A DNA stretch of 64,000 nucleotides from Actinacidiphila epipremni (GTDB lineage Bacteria > Actinomycetota > Actinomycetes > Streptomycetales > Streptomycetaceae): assembly GCF_012034175.1 (NCBI RefSeq), contig NZ_JAATEJ010000021.1, positions 108,605 to 172,604 of the forward strand, read 5' to 3'. Positions within the stretch are counted from its first letter, which is position 1; each line of letters begins with the position of its first letter. Position numbers and translations under genes: made by a program. Positions 8,926 to 19,579 of this stretch are shown piece after piece. Below the pieces are notes generated by a model. The model made no database searches and was not told where the DNA came from. It worked only from the letters and a program-made list of their open reading frames with translations.

Positions 8926-10059
8926 CTAATCGTGTGACCGGGCGCCCCCGAGCCCGTCACGGCGACCGCCCCGGCCTGGTCCCCCCGTCCCGGCCGGGGC
9001 ACCCGCATGTCCGGGCCCGTCCGCCTCCCCGGGCAGCCACGACGCCCCGCCCTCCCCGTCGCGCCCCGGATCGCCCGCGCCCCCTGTGCCCTCCGCGTCC
9101 TCCGCGCCCACCCCGGACAGCTTCTCCGGGTTGACCACCAGGTAGATGTCGGTGACCTTGTCGCCGGCCGCGTCCAGGTCGACGACCATGACCGCGCTGG
9201 GGGAGTCGTCGGTGACGACGACCACCGACGGGTCGCCGTTCACCTGCCGGTAGCGGATGTCGGCGGTGCGCGGCAGCCGCCGGGAGGCGTAACCGGTCAG
9301 CAGCCTGGCCACGTTCTCCCGCCCGGAGACCGGCCGCACCAGCGCCCCCGGCTTGCCGCCGCCGTCCGCCCACAGCGTCACATCGGGCGCCAGCAGGCTC
9401 ATCAGGCCCGCCAGGTCGCCGCCCAGCGCCGCCGCGATGAACCGCTCGGTCACCTGCTGCTGCAGCCGCCGGTCGGCCTGGTAGCGCGGCCGGCGCGCCT
9501 GCACGTGCTCACGCGCCCGGTGCGCCAGCTGCCGCACCGCCGCCGGCGTACGCCCCAGGATCCCGGCGATCTCGCCGTGCGCGTAGCCGAACACCTCGTG
9601 CAGCACGAACACCGCCCGCTCCAGCGGCGTCAGCGTCTCCAGCACCACCAGCATCGCCATCGACACCGACTCGCCGCGCAGCACCGACTCCGCCGCGTCC
9701 GCCGCCCGCGCCGCCTGCGCGCTGTCCTCGGTCTGCGGCGTGGCACCGGTGGCCAGCGGCTCGGGCAGCCACGGCCCGATGTACGTCTCGCGCCGCCGGC
9801 TGATGCTGGCCTGCCGCGCGAGCGCCTGGTTCACCGCGATCCGCACCAGGTACGCGCGCGGGTTGCCGATCGGCTCGCCCGCCGTGTCGCCGGCGCGCCG
9901 CGACCACGCGAGCCAGGTCTCCTGGAGCACGTCCTCGGTGTCCGAGACGGAGCCGAGCATGTTGTAGACCACCGAGAACAGCAGTTCGCGATGGCTGACG
10001 AAGTCCGCGGTCGCGCGGTCGCCCGCCGCCGGGCCGGCGACGGCCGGTGAGTCGGACAC
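8926..10059 (-). CDS. ECF RNA polymerase sigma factor, SigJ-like with SnoaL-type C-terminal domain
   Basis: A 377-aa ECF41/SigJ-type sigma factor. Sigma-2 (about residues 15-80) contains LFSVVYNMLGSVSDTEDVLQETWLAW. Sigma-4 (about 140-195) contains LTPLERAVFVLHEVFGYAHGEIAGILGRTPAAVRQLAHRAR. An NTF2/SnoaL-like domain follows (about 205-310) and replaces a separate anti-sigma factor as an intramolecular regulator in this class. The last ~65 residues are a Gly/Glu-rich tail not usual for the family. The start is GTG 10059, chosen because AGGAGG lies seven bases upstream. It is divergent from the hemerythrin gene. Confidence 0.88.
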   Translation of the reverse strand: MSDSPAVAGPAAGDRATADFVSHRELLFSVVYNMLGSVSDTEDVLQETWLAWSRRAGDTAGEPIGNPRAYLVRIAVNQALARQASISRRRETYIGPWLPEPLATGATPQTEDSAQAARAADAAESVLRGESVSMAMLVVLETLTPLERAVFVLHEVFGYAHGEIAGILGRTPAAVRQLAHRAREHVQARRPRYQADRRLQQQVTERFIAAALGGDLAGLMSLLAPDVTLWADGGGKPGALVRPVSGRENVARLLTGYASRRLPRTADIRYRQVNGDPSVVVVTDDSPSAVMVVDLDAAGDKVTDIYLVVNPEKLSGVGAEDAEGTGGAGDPGRDGEGGASWLPGEADGPGHAGAPAGTGGPGRGGRRDGLGGARSHD

Positions 10060-10345
10060 GATGGAGCCTCCTGTGACGCGTTTCCCCGATGCCCATGAGA
10101 GGGACGGCGCGCCCTCCAGCGTGACATCGGCGGCCACCGGTGTGACACGTGTCTCGCCGTGCGGCGCGCCGCTGTCACACCCGCGCCCCGCCCGCCCTCT
10201 CATCACCGTGGGCCGCACCCGTGGCGGCCCGGCGGTGTACGCCCGGCGACGGGCGGGCAGGGGGGAGCCGCCGGGCCGTCGTGGCCCCGCCGCCGCCCCG
10301 CCCGGGACGGCGCGACCGACCACGTACGACAGGGAGCAGGCCACC

Positions 10346-10969
10346 GTGGCCGACACGCAGCAGGACATCGACTTCACCATCATGATCGCGACGCACCGCG
10401 CGTTCCGCCGCGACCTGCGCCGGCTGGCCGCCGCCGCGCAGGCCGGCAAGGCCCAGTCCCCGCACGTCCGGGCGGGCTGGGAGAACTTCAGCCACCAGCT
10501 GCACAACCACCACAGCGTCGAGGACGCCGCCCTGTGGCCCCAGGTCGAGGCCAAGATCGGCGGCCGGCCCGACGACCAGCGGCTGATGCAGCAGATGGAG
10601 CAGGAGCACGCCGACCTCGGCCCGCGCATCGAGGCCGTCGACACCGCCCTGAAGACCTCCGACCCCGCCCTCCAGGCCCGCGTCGACGAGCTCTACCAGG
10701 TGATGGACCACCACTTCCGGCACGAGGAGGACAGCGCCCTGCCGCTCATCGGCGACGTCCTGACCCGCGCCGAATGGAAGAGGTTCGGCCTGGCCAACGC
10801 CCGCAACCTCGGCGTCAAGGGCGTCGCCACGTACATCCCGTGGGTCGTCGACGGCGCCACCCCCGCCGAGGAGCGCGAGTTCCTGGGCGCCTTCCCGCCG
10901 CCGGTGCGGGTGGTCAACAAGGTCCTGTGGCAGCGCGGCTACCGCAGGAAGGCCCTCTGGCAGCACTGA
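10346..10969 (+). CDS. Hemerythrin domain protein
   Basis: A 207-aa four-helix-bundle protein with the His/Glu ligands of a di-iron hemerythrin-like site: THRAFRRD, NHHSVEDAALWP, QEHADL and DHHFRHEEDSALPL. The domain covers about residues 10-150. The C-terminal ~50 residues are a conserved-looking tail ending in KALWQH. The GTG start at 10346 follows AGGGAG. Related actinobacterial proteins are thought to handle O2, NO or redox stress. The divergent SigJ-like gene might control it, which is inference. Confidence 0.85.
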   Translation: MADTQQDIDFTIMIATHRAFRRDLRRLAAAAQAGKAQSPHVRAGWENFSHQLHNHHSVEDAALWPQVEAKIGGRPDDQRLMQQMEQEHADLGPRIEAVDTALKTSDPALQARVDELYQVMDHHFRHEEDSALPLIGDVLTRAEWKRFGLANARNLGVKGVATYIPWVVDGATPAEEREFLGAFPPPVRVVNKVLWQRGYRRKALWQH

Positions 10970-10980
10970 GCCCGCGCCGC

Positions 10981-12078
10981 CTAGTAGCGCAGCACCGCCG
11001 CGACGTGCCCCACCTCGGCCAGCTCGCCGTCGGGCACGAACCGCACCCGCGCACCGGTGTCCAGGGCCTGCTCGGCGATCTCGTCGACGATGTCGTCCCG
11101 CGCGCCCCGGTCGCCGGTGGCGGCCGGCACGAGGTGGTCGCCGTCGTCGCGCACCGTCGTACGGAAACCGTCCTCGATCGCCACCAGGTCCACCCGGGCC
11201 TCGGCCACCGACTGCCACACCTCGTCCACGCCGCCCGCGAACGTCCTGCTGCTGCGGGCCTCGTCCAGCTCGTCCAGGACCGACCTGACCTCTTCTTGCG
11301 CCCGCCGCCCCGCCGCCTCCGCCAGCGCCTGCCGCAGCGCCTCGGCCGGCCCCTCGGCGAGCCCGCCCTGCACGATCTGCTCGGCCGGCTCCTTGACCAG
11401 CTTGCCCGCCTCGTCCAGCGCCGCCAGCGCCTCCGCCTCGGCCACGATGTACAGCGGCTGCGGATCGGCGGCGATGACCACGCCCGCCCGCTCGGTCACC
11501 TCCCGCAGGAACTGCCGGGTCCGCTCGTCGTTGAAGGTGCTCGGCGTGTCGCCGATCTGCTCCTGGCGCTCGGGGTCGAACTCCGCCGGCTCCCGACGCA
11601 CCGGGAAGGTGCCGGTGACCTGTTCGAGCGCCCGCCCCTTCGACCCGCTCCACATCGTGGCGACGTCCGCCGACAGCGCCAGCACCCAGTAGGGCCGGTT
11701 CGCCACGTGCGCGGCCACCAGGTTGCGGGTCAGGAACGTCTGCGCGAGCAGCACCCGCGCCGGCACCGTGCGCGCCAGCGTCCACACCTGGTGCTCGCCG
11801 GGCGCGGCGAAGATCGCCAGGCCGTCCTCGGCGTGCACCAGGTCGATCTCGCCGAGCGCCTGGTCCAGCTGCCCGATCACATCGATCCGGTCGGCCCGCG
11901 AGACCTCCGGGTCGTTGTGCACCGCGTCCTTGGCCTCCTCCAGCAGATTGCGCAGCCGCACTGCGTCCTGCGCGTTGTCCGGCTCGCGGCGGTGGGTCGG
12001 CAGCAGGATCGAGACGGCCGGGTAGGGCCGCGGACGGCGCAGGTCGGCGAGGATCGCGGGGCTTATCGGCGCGTGCAT
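10981..12078 (-). CDS. baeRF-type (eRF1-like) protein, possible ribosome-associated factor
   Basis: A 365-aa protein with the start PYPAVSILLPTHRREPDNAQDAVRLRNLL, a central segment WTLARTVPARVLLAQTFLTRN, and a C-terminal eRF1-like domain ending in ARVRFVPDGELAEVGHVAAVLRY. This is the layout of the bacterial/archaeal eRF1-like (baeRF) proteins, some of which have been linked to ribosome hibernation. The exact baeRF subfamily cannot be fixed by eye. It converges on the hemerythrin gene with an 11-bp gap. Annotation as a chemotaxis protein, sometimes seen for relatives, is unsupported. Confidence 0.7.
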   Translation of the reverse strand: MHAPISPAILADLRRPRPYPAVSILLPTHRREPDNAQDAVRLRNLLEEAKDAVHNDPEVSRADRIDVIGQLDQALGEIDLVHAEDGLAIFAAPGEHQVWTLARTVPARVLLAQTFLTRNLVAAHVANRPYWVLALSADVATMWSGSKGRALEQVTGTFPVRREPAEFDPERQEQIGDTPSTFNDERTRQFLREVTERAGVVIAADPQPLYIVAEAEALAALDEAGKLVKEPAEQIVQGGLAEGPAEALRQALAEAAGRRAQEEVRSVLDELDEARSSRTFAGGVDEVWQSVAEARVDLVAIEDGFRTTVRDDGDHLVPAATGDRGARDDIVDEIAEQALDTGARVRFVPDGELAEVGHVAAVLRY

Positions 12079-12294
12079 AGCGGTGCCCTTTCGGCGGCTG
12101 CATCATGTGCCGGAGACGTCCCCCGGGGCGTCTCTTCGTCCCTTCCTGGATATATCAATGTGCCGCCCCCCGCAGCTCGTGGCCGGTGCCGCGGGGTGCC
12201 GGGCGGGCCGCCGCGCGCCGGCCACCGGCGGGGCCGCTGCTGACAGTGCCGTACCCGTGTGCGAAGCTTCCGACTTCGACGAGGGGAGGCGGCG

Positions 12295-13398
12295 GTGAGC
12301 GCGCAGGACGCCACAGCCGGCAGGGGAGGGCCCGCGGCGCAGGCGGCCGACACGCCGCCCGCGGGGGCCGCGCCGCCGGGTGCGTACCCGCCCGGCCCGG
12401 GGGACGGCCGGTCCCGCCCCGCGGGCGCGGCGGCAGCGGCGGGCGCGGCACTGGCCACCCTCGCCGTCGCCGGGACCGCGCTGGCCGGCGTGCTGCTGCG
12501 CCCCAGCCGCGGGCTGTTCGCCGACAGCGCCGGGCCCGCCGGCAACACCGCCGTCGTCATCCTGGTCTCGCTCGGCTGCCTCGCCGCGGGCCTGGCGATC
12601 AGCGCCCGCTACCGCAGGAGCCTCGGCTACGACCAGAACCTGCCCGCCGTCGAGCAGCGGCTTGCCGACGCCGTGCGGTTCACGCTCATCGGCGCGGCCC
12701 TGCTCGTACCGCTCATGCTGCTGCTGATGCACCGCTTCCCCGGCGGCTCCGGCACCCCGCCCGAGCAGAGCCGCCGCGTCCCGCCCTCCCGCATCCCCGT
12801 CGATCCGCCCCCGGTGCACGACCGGCCGCCGCAGGCACCCTCCCACGGCTGGTCGTTCCACGTCCCGCACGCGCTCGGCTACCTCCTGCTCGCCGCGCTG
12901 GTCCTCGCGGTGCTGCTCGCCGCCTACCACCTGTGGCGCCAGCTGCGCCGCGGACCGGTCCCGCGGACCGCCGGCACCTACGGCCAGGCGCCCGGCGACC
13001 ACGACCTGCTCGCCGACGCCGTGGACTCCGGGCGCCGCGCCCTGCTCGACGGCGACGACCCGCGCGCCGCCGTCATCGCCTGCTACGCCGCCATGGAGGA
13101 CTCGCTGGCCCGCTCCGGCGTCGCCCGCCGCGCCTCCGACAGCCCGCAGGACCTGCTGGAGCGCGCCGCCGGCAGCGGCCTGCTCGACGGCCCGCACGCC
13201 ACCGACCTGACCGCGCTGTTCCGCGAGGCCCGCTACTCCACCCACCCCATGGACACCGCCCACCGGGACCGCGCCGCCGCGGCCCTCGACGCCATCGCCG
13301 CCCAGCTCGCCGAGCACGCCGCCCGGGTGGCGGCGGCCAGGGCCGAGCAGCCCGCGCCCGCGGCCGGCGGACCGAGCCCCGCGGGAGGCGACCGGTGA
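12295..13398 (+). CDS. DUF4129 domain membrane protein
   Basis: A 367-aa protein with an N-terminal low-complexity segment, hydrophobic helices near residues 45-70, 80-100 and 123-142, and another near 197-220. It ends in a cytoplasmic DUF4129 domain containing RRALLDGDDPRAAVIACYAAMEDSLARSGVARRASDSPQDLLERA and REARYSTHPM. DUF4129 proteins often accompany MoxR/DUF58 systems, as here. The GTG start follows GGGGAGG. The stop overlaps the next start (GTGA), making this the first gene of a five-gene coupled operon. Confidence 0.88.
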   Translation: MSAQDATAGRGGPAAQAADTPPAGAAPPGAYPPGPGDGRSRPAGAAAAAGAALATLAVAGTALAGVLLRPSRGLFADSAGPAGNTAVVILVSLGCLAAGLAISARYRRSLGYDQNLPAVEQRLADAVRFTLIGAALLVPLMLLLMHRFPGGSGTPPEQSRRVPPSRIPVDPPPVHDRPPQAPSHGWSFHVPHALGYLLLAALVLAVLLAAYHLWRQLRRGPVPRTAGTYGQAPGDHDLLADAVDSGRRALLDGDDPRAAVIACYAAMEDSLARSGVARRASDSPQDLLERAAGSGLLDGPHATDLTALFREARYSTHPMDTAHRDRAAAALDAIAAQLAEHAARVAAARAEQPAPAAGGPSPAGGDR

Positions 13399-13910
13399 GC
13401 ACACCCCCGAAGCCCGGCGCCCCCGGCTCCGTACGCCACTCGCTGCGGGTGCTGCTCGCCACCGGCGCCGCCGCCGTCGTCCTGCCCGGCCTCGCCGCCG
13501 GCTGGCCCGGCGCCGCCACCGGGCTGGCCGTCAGCACCGTCGCGGGCCTGGCCGTCGCCCGCTACGTCTCCGGCGCCGCCGCCCAGGACAGCGGCCTGCG
13601 CCGCAACGTCCGGCTGCTCGGCAGCCGTGCCCCCGCGCTCGGCGAATGGCAGCGCCTTGTCGACAAGTCGATCGGCGACCGGGCCGACCTCCACTTCGAC
13701 ACCACCCTGCGCCCCCAGCTGCAGCGGCTGTTCGCCGCCCGGCTCGCCCAGCGGCACGGCGTGCAGATGTACCGCGACCCGCGCCGGGCCGCGGCCCTGG
13801 TCGGCCCCGATCTGTGGCCGTGGATCGACCCCGGGCACCGCCCCGCACAGCCCCCCGACCACCCCGAGCAGGTGCTGCGCGCCCTGCTCGACCGGCTGGA
13901 GGCGCTGTGA
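13395..13910 (+). CDS. Small membrane protein of the MoxR/DUF58 operon
   Basis: A 171-aa protein starting at a GTG that overlaps the preceding stop by four bases. Two hydrophobic helices (about residues 20-55, VLLATGAAAVVLPGLAAGWPG...) are followed by a soluble domain with GEWQRLVDKSIGD, LHFDTTLRPQLQRLFAARLAQRHGV and LWPWIDP. Such a protein often lies between the DUF4129 and MoxR genes in actinomycetes. I recognise the position but no named family. A structural role in the MoxR-DUF58 membrane complex is inference. Confidence 0.8.
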   Translation: MSTPPKPGAPGSVRHSLRVLLATGAAAVVLPGLAAGWPGAATGLAVSTVAGLAVARYVSGAAAQDSGLRRNVRLLGSRAPALGEWQRLVDKSIGDRADLHFDTTLRPQLQRLFAARLAQRHGVQMYRDPRRAAALVGPDLWPWIDPGHRPAQPPDHPEQVLRALLDRLEAL

Positions 13911-13998
13911 CCGCGCCGCCCCGGCCGGCCGCGGGCGACCGGGCCGCGCCGCCCGCCCGCACTCCGTACCACGACCAGGCCCGAGGTGAGGACCGCAC

Positions 13999-15008
<1,010 letters not shown>

Positions 15009-15012
<4 letters not shown>

Positions 15013-16343
15013 CCGACCGCCACGCCGCCGCCCTGGACCGGGCGCTCGGCGGCGGCACCGGCGAGAACCCGGTCGAGCCGCCGCCCGCGCCGCCCGCCGG
15101 CTGGCGCGCCTCGGAGCGCGCCCTGCGCTACGGCACCGTCGCCGCCACCGCCGTGGCCGCCGCGCTGCTCACCGGGCACGCCTGGCTGCTGGCCGCAGCC
15201 GCAGCGCCGCTCGCGCTGCTCGCCCTCGCCCTGCCCGCCGGCACCCGCCCCCGGCACGTCGAGGCCGCCGCGGACGTGCAGCCGCGCCGCTGCTTCGAGG
15301 GCGAGCAGCTCACCGCCACCGTGACCGTCACCCACGACGGCACCGTCGGACGCCTCGACCCCGGCATCACCCTCGGCCCCGGCGTCCGCCTCGACGACCT
15401 CACCACCGGCCCCGAGCACCTCACCCTGACCCTCACCGCGCAGCGCTGGGGCCGCTGGACGGTCGGCACCGTCGACCTCGACGTGTACGACACCGGCGGC
15501 GCCGCCCGCCGCACCGTCCGGGTCGACCTCGGCGAGGTCGCCGTCTTCCCCGTCCCCACCGCCGCCGGCGTCACCCCCATCCCGGTCCGGCTCCCGCAGC
15601 GCCTGGGCGAGCACACCTCGACCCAGCGCGGCGAGGGCGTCGAGGTCACCGGCGTCCACCCGTACGTCCGCGGCGACCGGCAGCGGCGCATCCACTGGCC
15701 GGCCACCACCCGCCGCGGCGAGCTCCAGCTGCAGCAGTTCGCCGCCGAGAGGGCGTCCGACACCGTCGTGCTGCTCGACGTGCTCGCCGACGTCCGCGAC
15801 CCGGCCACCGGCGCCTCCTCGCTCGACGAGACCTTCCGCGCCGCCGCCGGCCTCGTCCGCGCCTACCTGCGCACCCACGACCGCATCGGCGTCGTGTCCG
15901 TCGGCGGCGCCACCCGCTGGCTCCAGCCCGGCAGCGGCCAGGCGTACTTCTACCGCATCGTCGAGAGCGTCCTGGACGTCCGCAAGGACCTCGGCTACCG
16001 CACCACCGGCCTGCGCCGCCTGCCGCCGCCCGCGCTGCCCGAGAACGCGCTGGTCTACGTCTTCACCCCGCTCACCGACCAGCGCATCCTCGACGTCCTC
16101 GACCAGGTCAGGGCGCGCGCCAACCCCATGGTCGTGGTCGAGATCCCCAGCGGCGACCCCGCCGTCGAACCCGGCGACACCACCGCGGAGCTCGCCCTGC
16201 GGCTGTGGCGGGCCGACCGCGAGGCCATGCGCTTCGCCCTGACCGAACGCGGCATCGCCGTCATCACCCACACCCCCGGCGAGACCCTCGACCTCGCCCT
16301 CGCACCGCTGCTGCGCACCCGGATCCGCGGAGGAAGCAGATGA
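15009..16343 (+). CDS. DUF58 domain protein (MoxR partner)
   Basis: A 444-aa protein with two adjacent transmembrane helices (about residues 38-80), a beta-rich region, and the DUF58 signature GDRQRRIHWPATTRRGELQLQQF (about 220-242). A von Willebrand factor A-like domain follows, with VVLLDVLADVRDP carrying the DxxxD metal-site pattern. It is expected to be the membrane-anchored client adaptor of MoxR. Both ends overlap neighbours (ATGA upstream, ATGA downstream), giving tight stoichiometric coupling. Confidence 0.93.
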
Positions 16344-16930
16344 GCCACAGCCCGTCGGCCCGGCCCCCGGTCCGCGACGGCCGCCTCCTCGACCCGCCGG
16401 CCGCCGGCTTCGTCGCGCCCGGCCGGCCGGCCGCCCGGCTGCTGGGCACCGCGCTGGCCGTGGCCGCCTGCAACCCGCCGCGCACCGTGACCGGGCCGCT
16501 CATCGGCTGGGTCCTGGTGCTGGCCGCCGCCGGCGCCGCGTGGTGGGCCGCGCCGATGGTCGACGCCCGCCCGGTGCTCACCTCCATGCGCTGGAGCACC
16601 ATCGCCTCCCACCGCCGGAACACCCTGCTCCCGGCCGGCGCGGTGGTGCTGGCCGCGCTCACCGCTCCCGCCGCCTGGCTCGCCGGCTGCGTCGTCGGCC
16701 TGCTGGTCGCCTACCTGCTGGCCACCGACGCCTGGACGATGAGCGCCGCCGCCCCGCCGGCCACCGACCGCGCCACCCCCGCGGTCGCCGCGACCGCCGC
16801 CGCGGCCGTCACCTTCGCCGCCGCCCAGGCCCCCTTCTCCGCCACCGCCTGGTCCCGCCTCCCGGCCGCCCTCGCCCTCGCCGCCACCACCACCTGCGTC
16901 GCCCTGGCCCTGCGCCACCGCTCCCGCTGA
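16340..16930 (+). CDS. Membrane protein of the MoxR/DUF58 operon
   Basis: A 196-aa protein with about six hydrophobic segments, including LLGTALAVAACNPP, LIGWVLVLAAAGAAWWAAP, AGAVVLAALTAPAAWLAGCVVGLLVAYLLA and the last LALAATTTCVALALRH. The ATG overlaps the DUF58 stop, so it is the last gene of the coupled cluster. I recognise no family. Its association suggests a membrane platform or accessory function for the MoxR complex, which is inference from position only. Confidence 0.8.
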   Translation: MSHSPSARPPVRDGRLLDPPAAGFVAPGRPAARLLGTALAVAACNPPRTVTGPLIGWVLVLAAAGAAWWAAPMVDARPVLTSMRWSTIASHRRNTLLPAGAVVLAALTAPAAWLAGCVVGLLVAYLLATDAWTMSAAAPPATDRATPAVAATAAAAVTFAAAQAPFSATAWSRLPAALALAATTTCVALALRHRSR

Positions 16931-17030
16931 CCGGGCGCCGCGCCGCACACCCCGCCGACCGCACCTGTATCGGTTCAGTAAATCCTCGCCGGCATGCGGA
17001 ACGCGGCGCTTCCCAGCAGCACTTGGCGTG

Positions 17031-17043
17031 CTTTACCGTTTAA
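17031..17043. promoter_or_regulatory. Putative sugar-regulator operator upstream of the beta-mannosidase
   Basis: CTTTACCGTTTAA lies 53 bp before the beta-mannosidase start. Related sequences occur upstream of the facing ABC importer operon (CTTAACCGTTACA at 22722-22734 and CTTAAGCGTTTCA at 22643-22655, each 10 of 13 identical). A central CG with TTAA-like arms fits a LacI-family site. No regulator gene lies in this cluster, so control would be in trans. Confidence 0.4.
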
Positions 17044-17095
17044 TCGCCCGCCTCGCCGGAGGCGCCGCGCCCGCCGCCGTCGCCAAGGAGAGCCG

Positions 17096-19579
17096 ATGAA
17101 GGACGTCACGCCACTGGTCGACGGCTGGACCCTCCGCCTGCCGGGCACCGGCGCGGAGGCCGGCCGGGTGGGGGAGCCGGGCGGGACGGTCCCCGCCGCC
17201 GTCCCCGGCTGCGTGCACAGCGACCTGCTGGCTGCGGGGCTGATCCCCGACCCCTTCCTGGACCGCAACGAGACCGAGGTGGCCTGGGTGGGCCGCGCCG
17301 ACTGGACGTACCGGACGGCGCTCGCCGCGCACCCCACCGCCCACGAGCGCACCGACCTGGTCTTCGACGGCCTCGACACCGTCGCCACCGTCACCCTCGG
17401 CGACACCGTGCTCGGCTCCACCCGCAACATGCACCGCTCCTACCGCTTCGACGTCACCGGCGCCCTGGACGCCGGCCCGGTGCCGCTCACCGTCGCGTTC
17501 ACCTCCGCCTACGAGGAGGCCGAGCGGGTGAAGGCGCTGCTCGGTGACCGCCCGAACTCGTATCCGGAGCCCTTCCCGTACCTGCGCAAGATGGCCTGCT
17601 CCTTCGGCTGGGACTGGGGCCCGACCCTGGTCACCGCCGGGATCTGGAAGCCGGCGCGGCTGGAGCACTGGTCGACCGCCCGGCTGGCCCGGGTCACCCC
17701 GCTGGTCACCGTCGGCGCGGACGGCACCGGGCGGGTCGAGGCGCGGATCGAGCTGGAGCGCACCGCCGCCGGCGCGGACCGCCCGCTGACGGTGCGGCTG
17801 CGGGTGGGGGAGCACACCACGCACACGCCCGTACCCCCCGGCGCGCAGCATGTCACCGCCGTCACGCAGGTCCCCGGCCCCGAGCTGTGGTGGCCGCGCG
17901 GCTACGGCGAACAGCCGCTGCACGACTGCGAGATCACCCTCACCGACCCGGACGCCGGCGCGCTCGACCGCTGGCAGCGCCGCGTGGGCTTCCGCACGGT
18001 CCGGCTGGACACCGCGGCGGACGCGCACGGCACCGCCTTCACCCTGGTCGTCAACGGCACCCCCGTCTTCGCCCGCGGCGTCAACTGGATCCCGGACGAC
18101 GTCCTGCCCTCCCGCGTCGACGCCGCCCGCTACCGGCGGCGGCTGGAGCAGGCGGCGGCGGCCGGCGTGGACCTGGTGCGGGTGTGGGGCGGCGGCCTGT
18201 ACGAGAGCGACGACTTCTACGACGTGTGCGACGAGCTGGGCCTCATGGTGTGGCAGGACTTCCCGTTCGCCTGCGCCGCCTACCCCGAGGAGCAGCCGCT
18301 GCGCGGCGAGGTCGAGGCCGAGGCACGCGAGAACGTCAGCCGGCTCGCCCCGCACCCCGCCCTGGTGCTGTGGAACGGCAACAACGAGAACCTGTGGGGC
18401 TTCCGCGACTGGGACTGGGAGCCCGAGCTCGCCGGCGACTCCTGGGGCGAGGGCTACTACCTGGGGCTGCTGCCCCGGATCGTCGCCGAGACCGACCCGA
18501 CGCGGCCCTACTGGCCCGGCAGCCCCTGGTCCGGCTCCTGGGACCACCACCCCAACGACCCCGGCCACGGCACCGCCCACTCCTGGGAGGTGTGGAACCG
18601 CCAGGACTACACCGCCTACCGCGACAGCGTCCCGCGCTTCGTCGCCGAGTTCGGCTGGCAGGCACCGTCGGCGTACGCGACCGTCCGCCGCGCCATCGGC
18701 GACGACCCGCTCAGCCCCGACTCGCCCGGCATGCTGCACCACCAGAAAGCCGGCGACGGCAACGGCAAGCTCGCCCGCGGACTCGCCCACCACTTCCCCG
18801 TGCCCGCCGACTTCGACACCTGGCACTACCTCACCCAGGTCAACCAGGCCCGCGCCGTCGCCACCGGCGTCGAGCACTGGCGCTCGCACTGGCCGCGCTG
18901 CGCCGGCACCGTGGTGTGGCAGCTCAACGACTGCTGGCCGGTCACCTCCTGGGCCGCCGTCGACGGCGACGAGCGCGAGAAACCCCTCTACCACGAGCTG
19001 GCGCGCCTCTACGCCGACCGCCTCCTCACCGTCCAGGACCGCCCCGGCGGCATGGTCGCCGCCCTGGTCAACCAGTCCGCGCAGCCCTGGTCCGGCGAGG
19101 CCGTGCTGCGCCGCACCGCGGTGGACGGCACCGTGCTCGCCGAGGCCCGGCTGCCCTTCGCCGCCGCCCCCCGCACCGTCGCCGAGCTGCCGCTCCCGCC
19201 CGAGGTGCTGCCCGCCGCGGACGGCAAGGAGCTGCTGGCGGTACGGGCCGGCGCCGAGCGGGCCCTGTGGTTCCCGGTCCGCGACAAGGACTTCGGCTAC
19301 CCCGCCCCCGCCTGGGACCTGGAGCTCGCCGTCCGCCCCGACGGCACCGCCCAGGTCACCGTCACCGCCCGGGTCCTGCTGCGCGACCTGCTGCTCCAGG
19401 CCGACCGGCTGGACCCGCGGGCACGCACCGACCGCGGCCTGACCACCCTGCTGCCCGGCGAGAGCGCCACCTTCACCGTACGCGGCTGGGCGCACCCCAC
19501 CGCGCAGGCCGCCGCGGCGGCGCTGCGCACCGTCAACGCCGCCGTCGCGCCGCCGGCTACTTCACCGCCCCGCGCGTGA
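17096..19579 (+). CDS. Beta-mannosidase (glycoside hydrolase family 2)
   Basis: An 827-aa GH2 enzyme expected to release terminal beta-D-mannose from manno-oligosaccharides. No signal peptide is visible, so it should act in the cytoplasm. N-terminal sugar-binding and immunoglobulin-like domains precede the TIM barrel (about residues 300-600). The acid/base is Glu431 in WNGNNEN and the nucleophile is Glu518 in FVAEFGWQ, both as in beta-mannosidases. The ATG at 17096 follows AAGGAG. It faces a sugar ABC importer operon whose last gene overlaps it tail-to-tail by 23 bp, and the two probably form one utilisation module. Confidence 0.9.
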   Translation: MKDVTPLVDGWTLRLPGTGAEAGRVGEPGGTVPAAVPGCVHSDLLAAGLIPDPFLDRNETEVAWVGRADWTYRTALAAHPTAHERTDLVFDGLDTVATVTLGDTVLGSTRNMHRSYRFDVTGALDAGPVPLTVAFTSAYEEAERVKALLGDRPNSYPEPFPYLRKMACSFGWDWGPTLVTAGIWKPARLEHWSTARLARVTPLVTVGADGTGRVEARIELERTAAGADRPLTVRLRVGEHTTHTPVPPGAQHVTAVTQVPGPELWWPRGYGEQPLHDCEITLTDPDAGALDRWQRRVGFRTVRLDTAADAHGTAFTLVVNGTPVFARGVNWIPDDVLPSRVDAARYRRRLEQAAAAGVDLVRVWGGGLYESDDFYDVCDELGLMVWQDFPFACAAYPEEQPLRGEVEAEARENVSRLAPHPALVLWNGNNENLWGFRDWDWEPELAGDSWGEGYYLGLLPRIVAETDPTRPYWPGSPWSGSWDHHPNDPGHGTAHSWEVWNRQDYTAYRDSVPRFVAEFGWQAPSAYATVRRAIGDDPLSPDSPGMLHHQKAGDGNGKLARGLAHHFPVPADFDTWHYLTQVNQARAVATGVEHWRSHWPRCAGTVVWQLNDCWPVTSWAAVDGDEREKPLYHELARLYADRLLTVQDRPGGMVAALVNQSAQPWSGEAVLRRTAVDGTVLAEARLPFAAAPRTVAELPLPPEVLPAADGKELLAVRAGAERALWFPVRDKDFGYPAPAWDLELAVRPDGTAQVTVTARVLLRDLLLQADRLDPRARTDRGLTTLLPGESATFTVRGWAHPTAQAAAAALRTVNAAVAPPATSPPRA

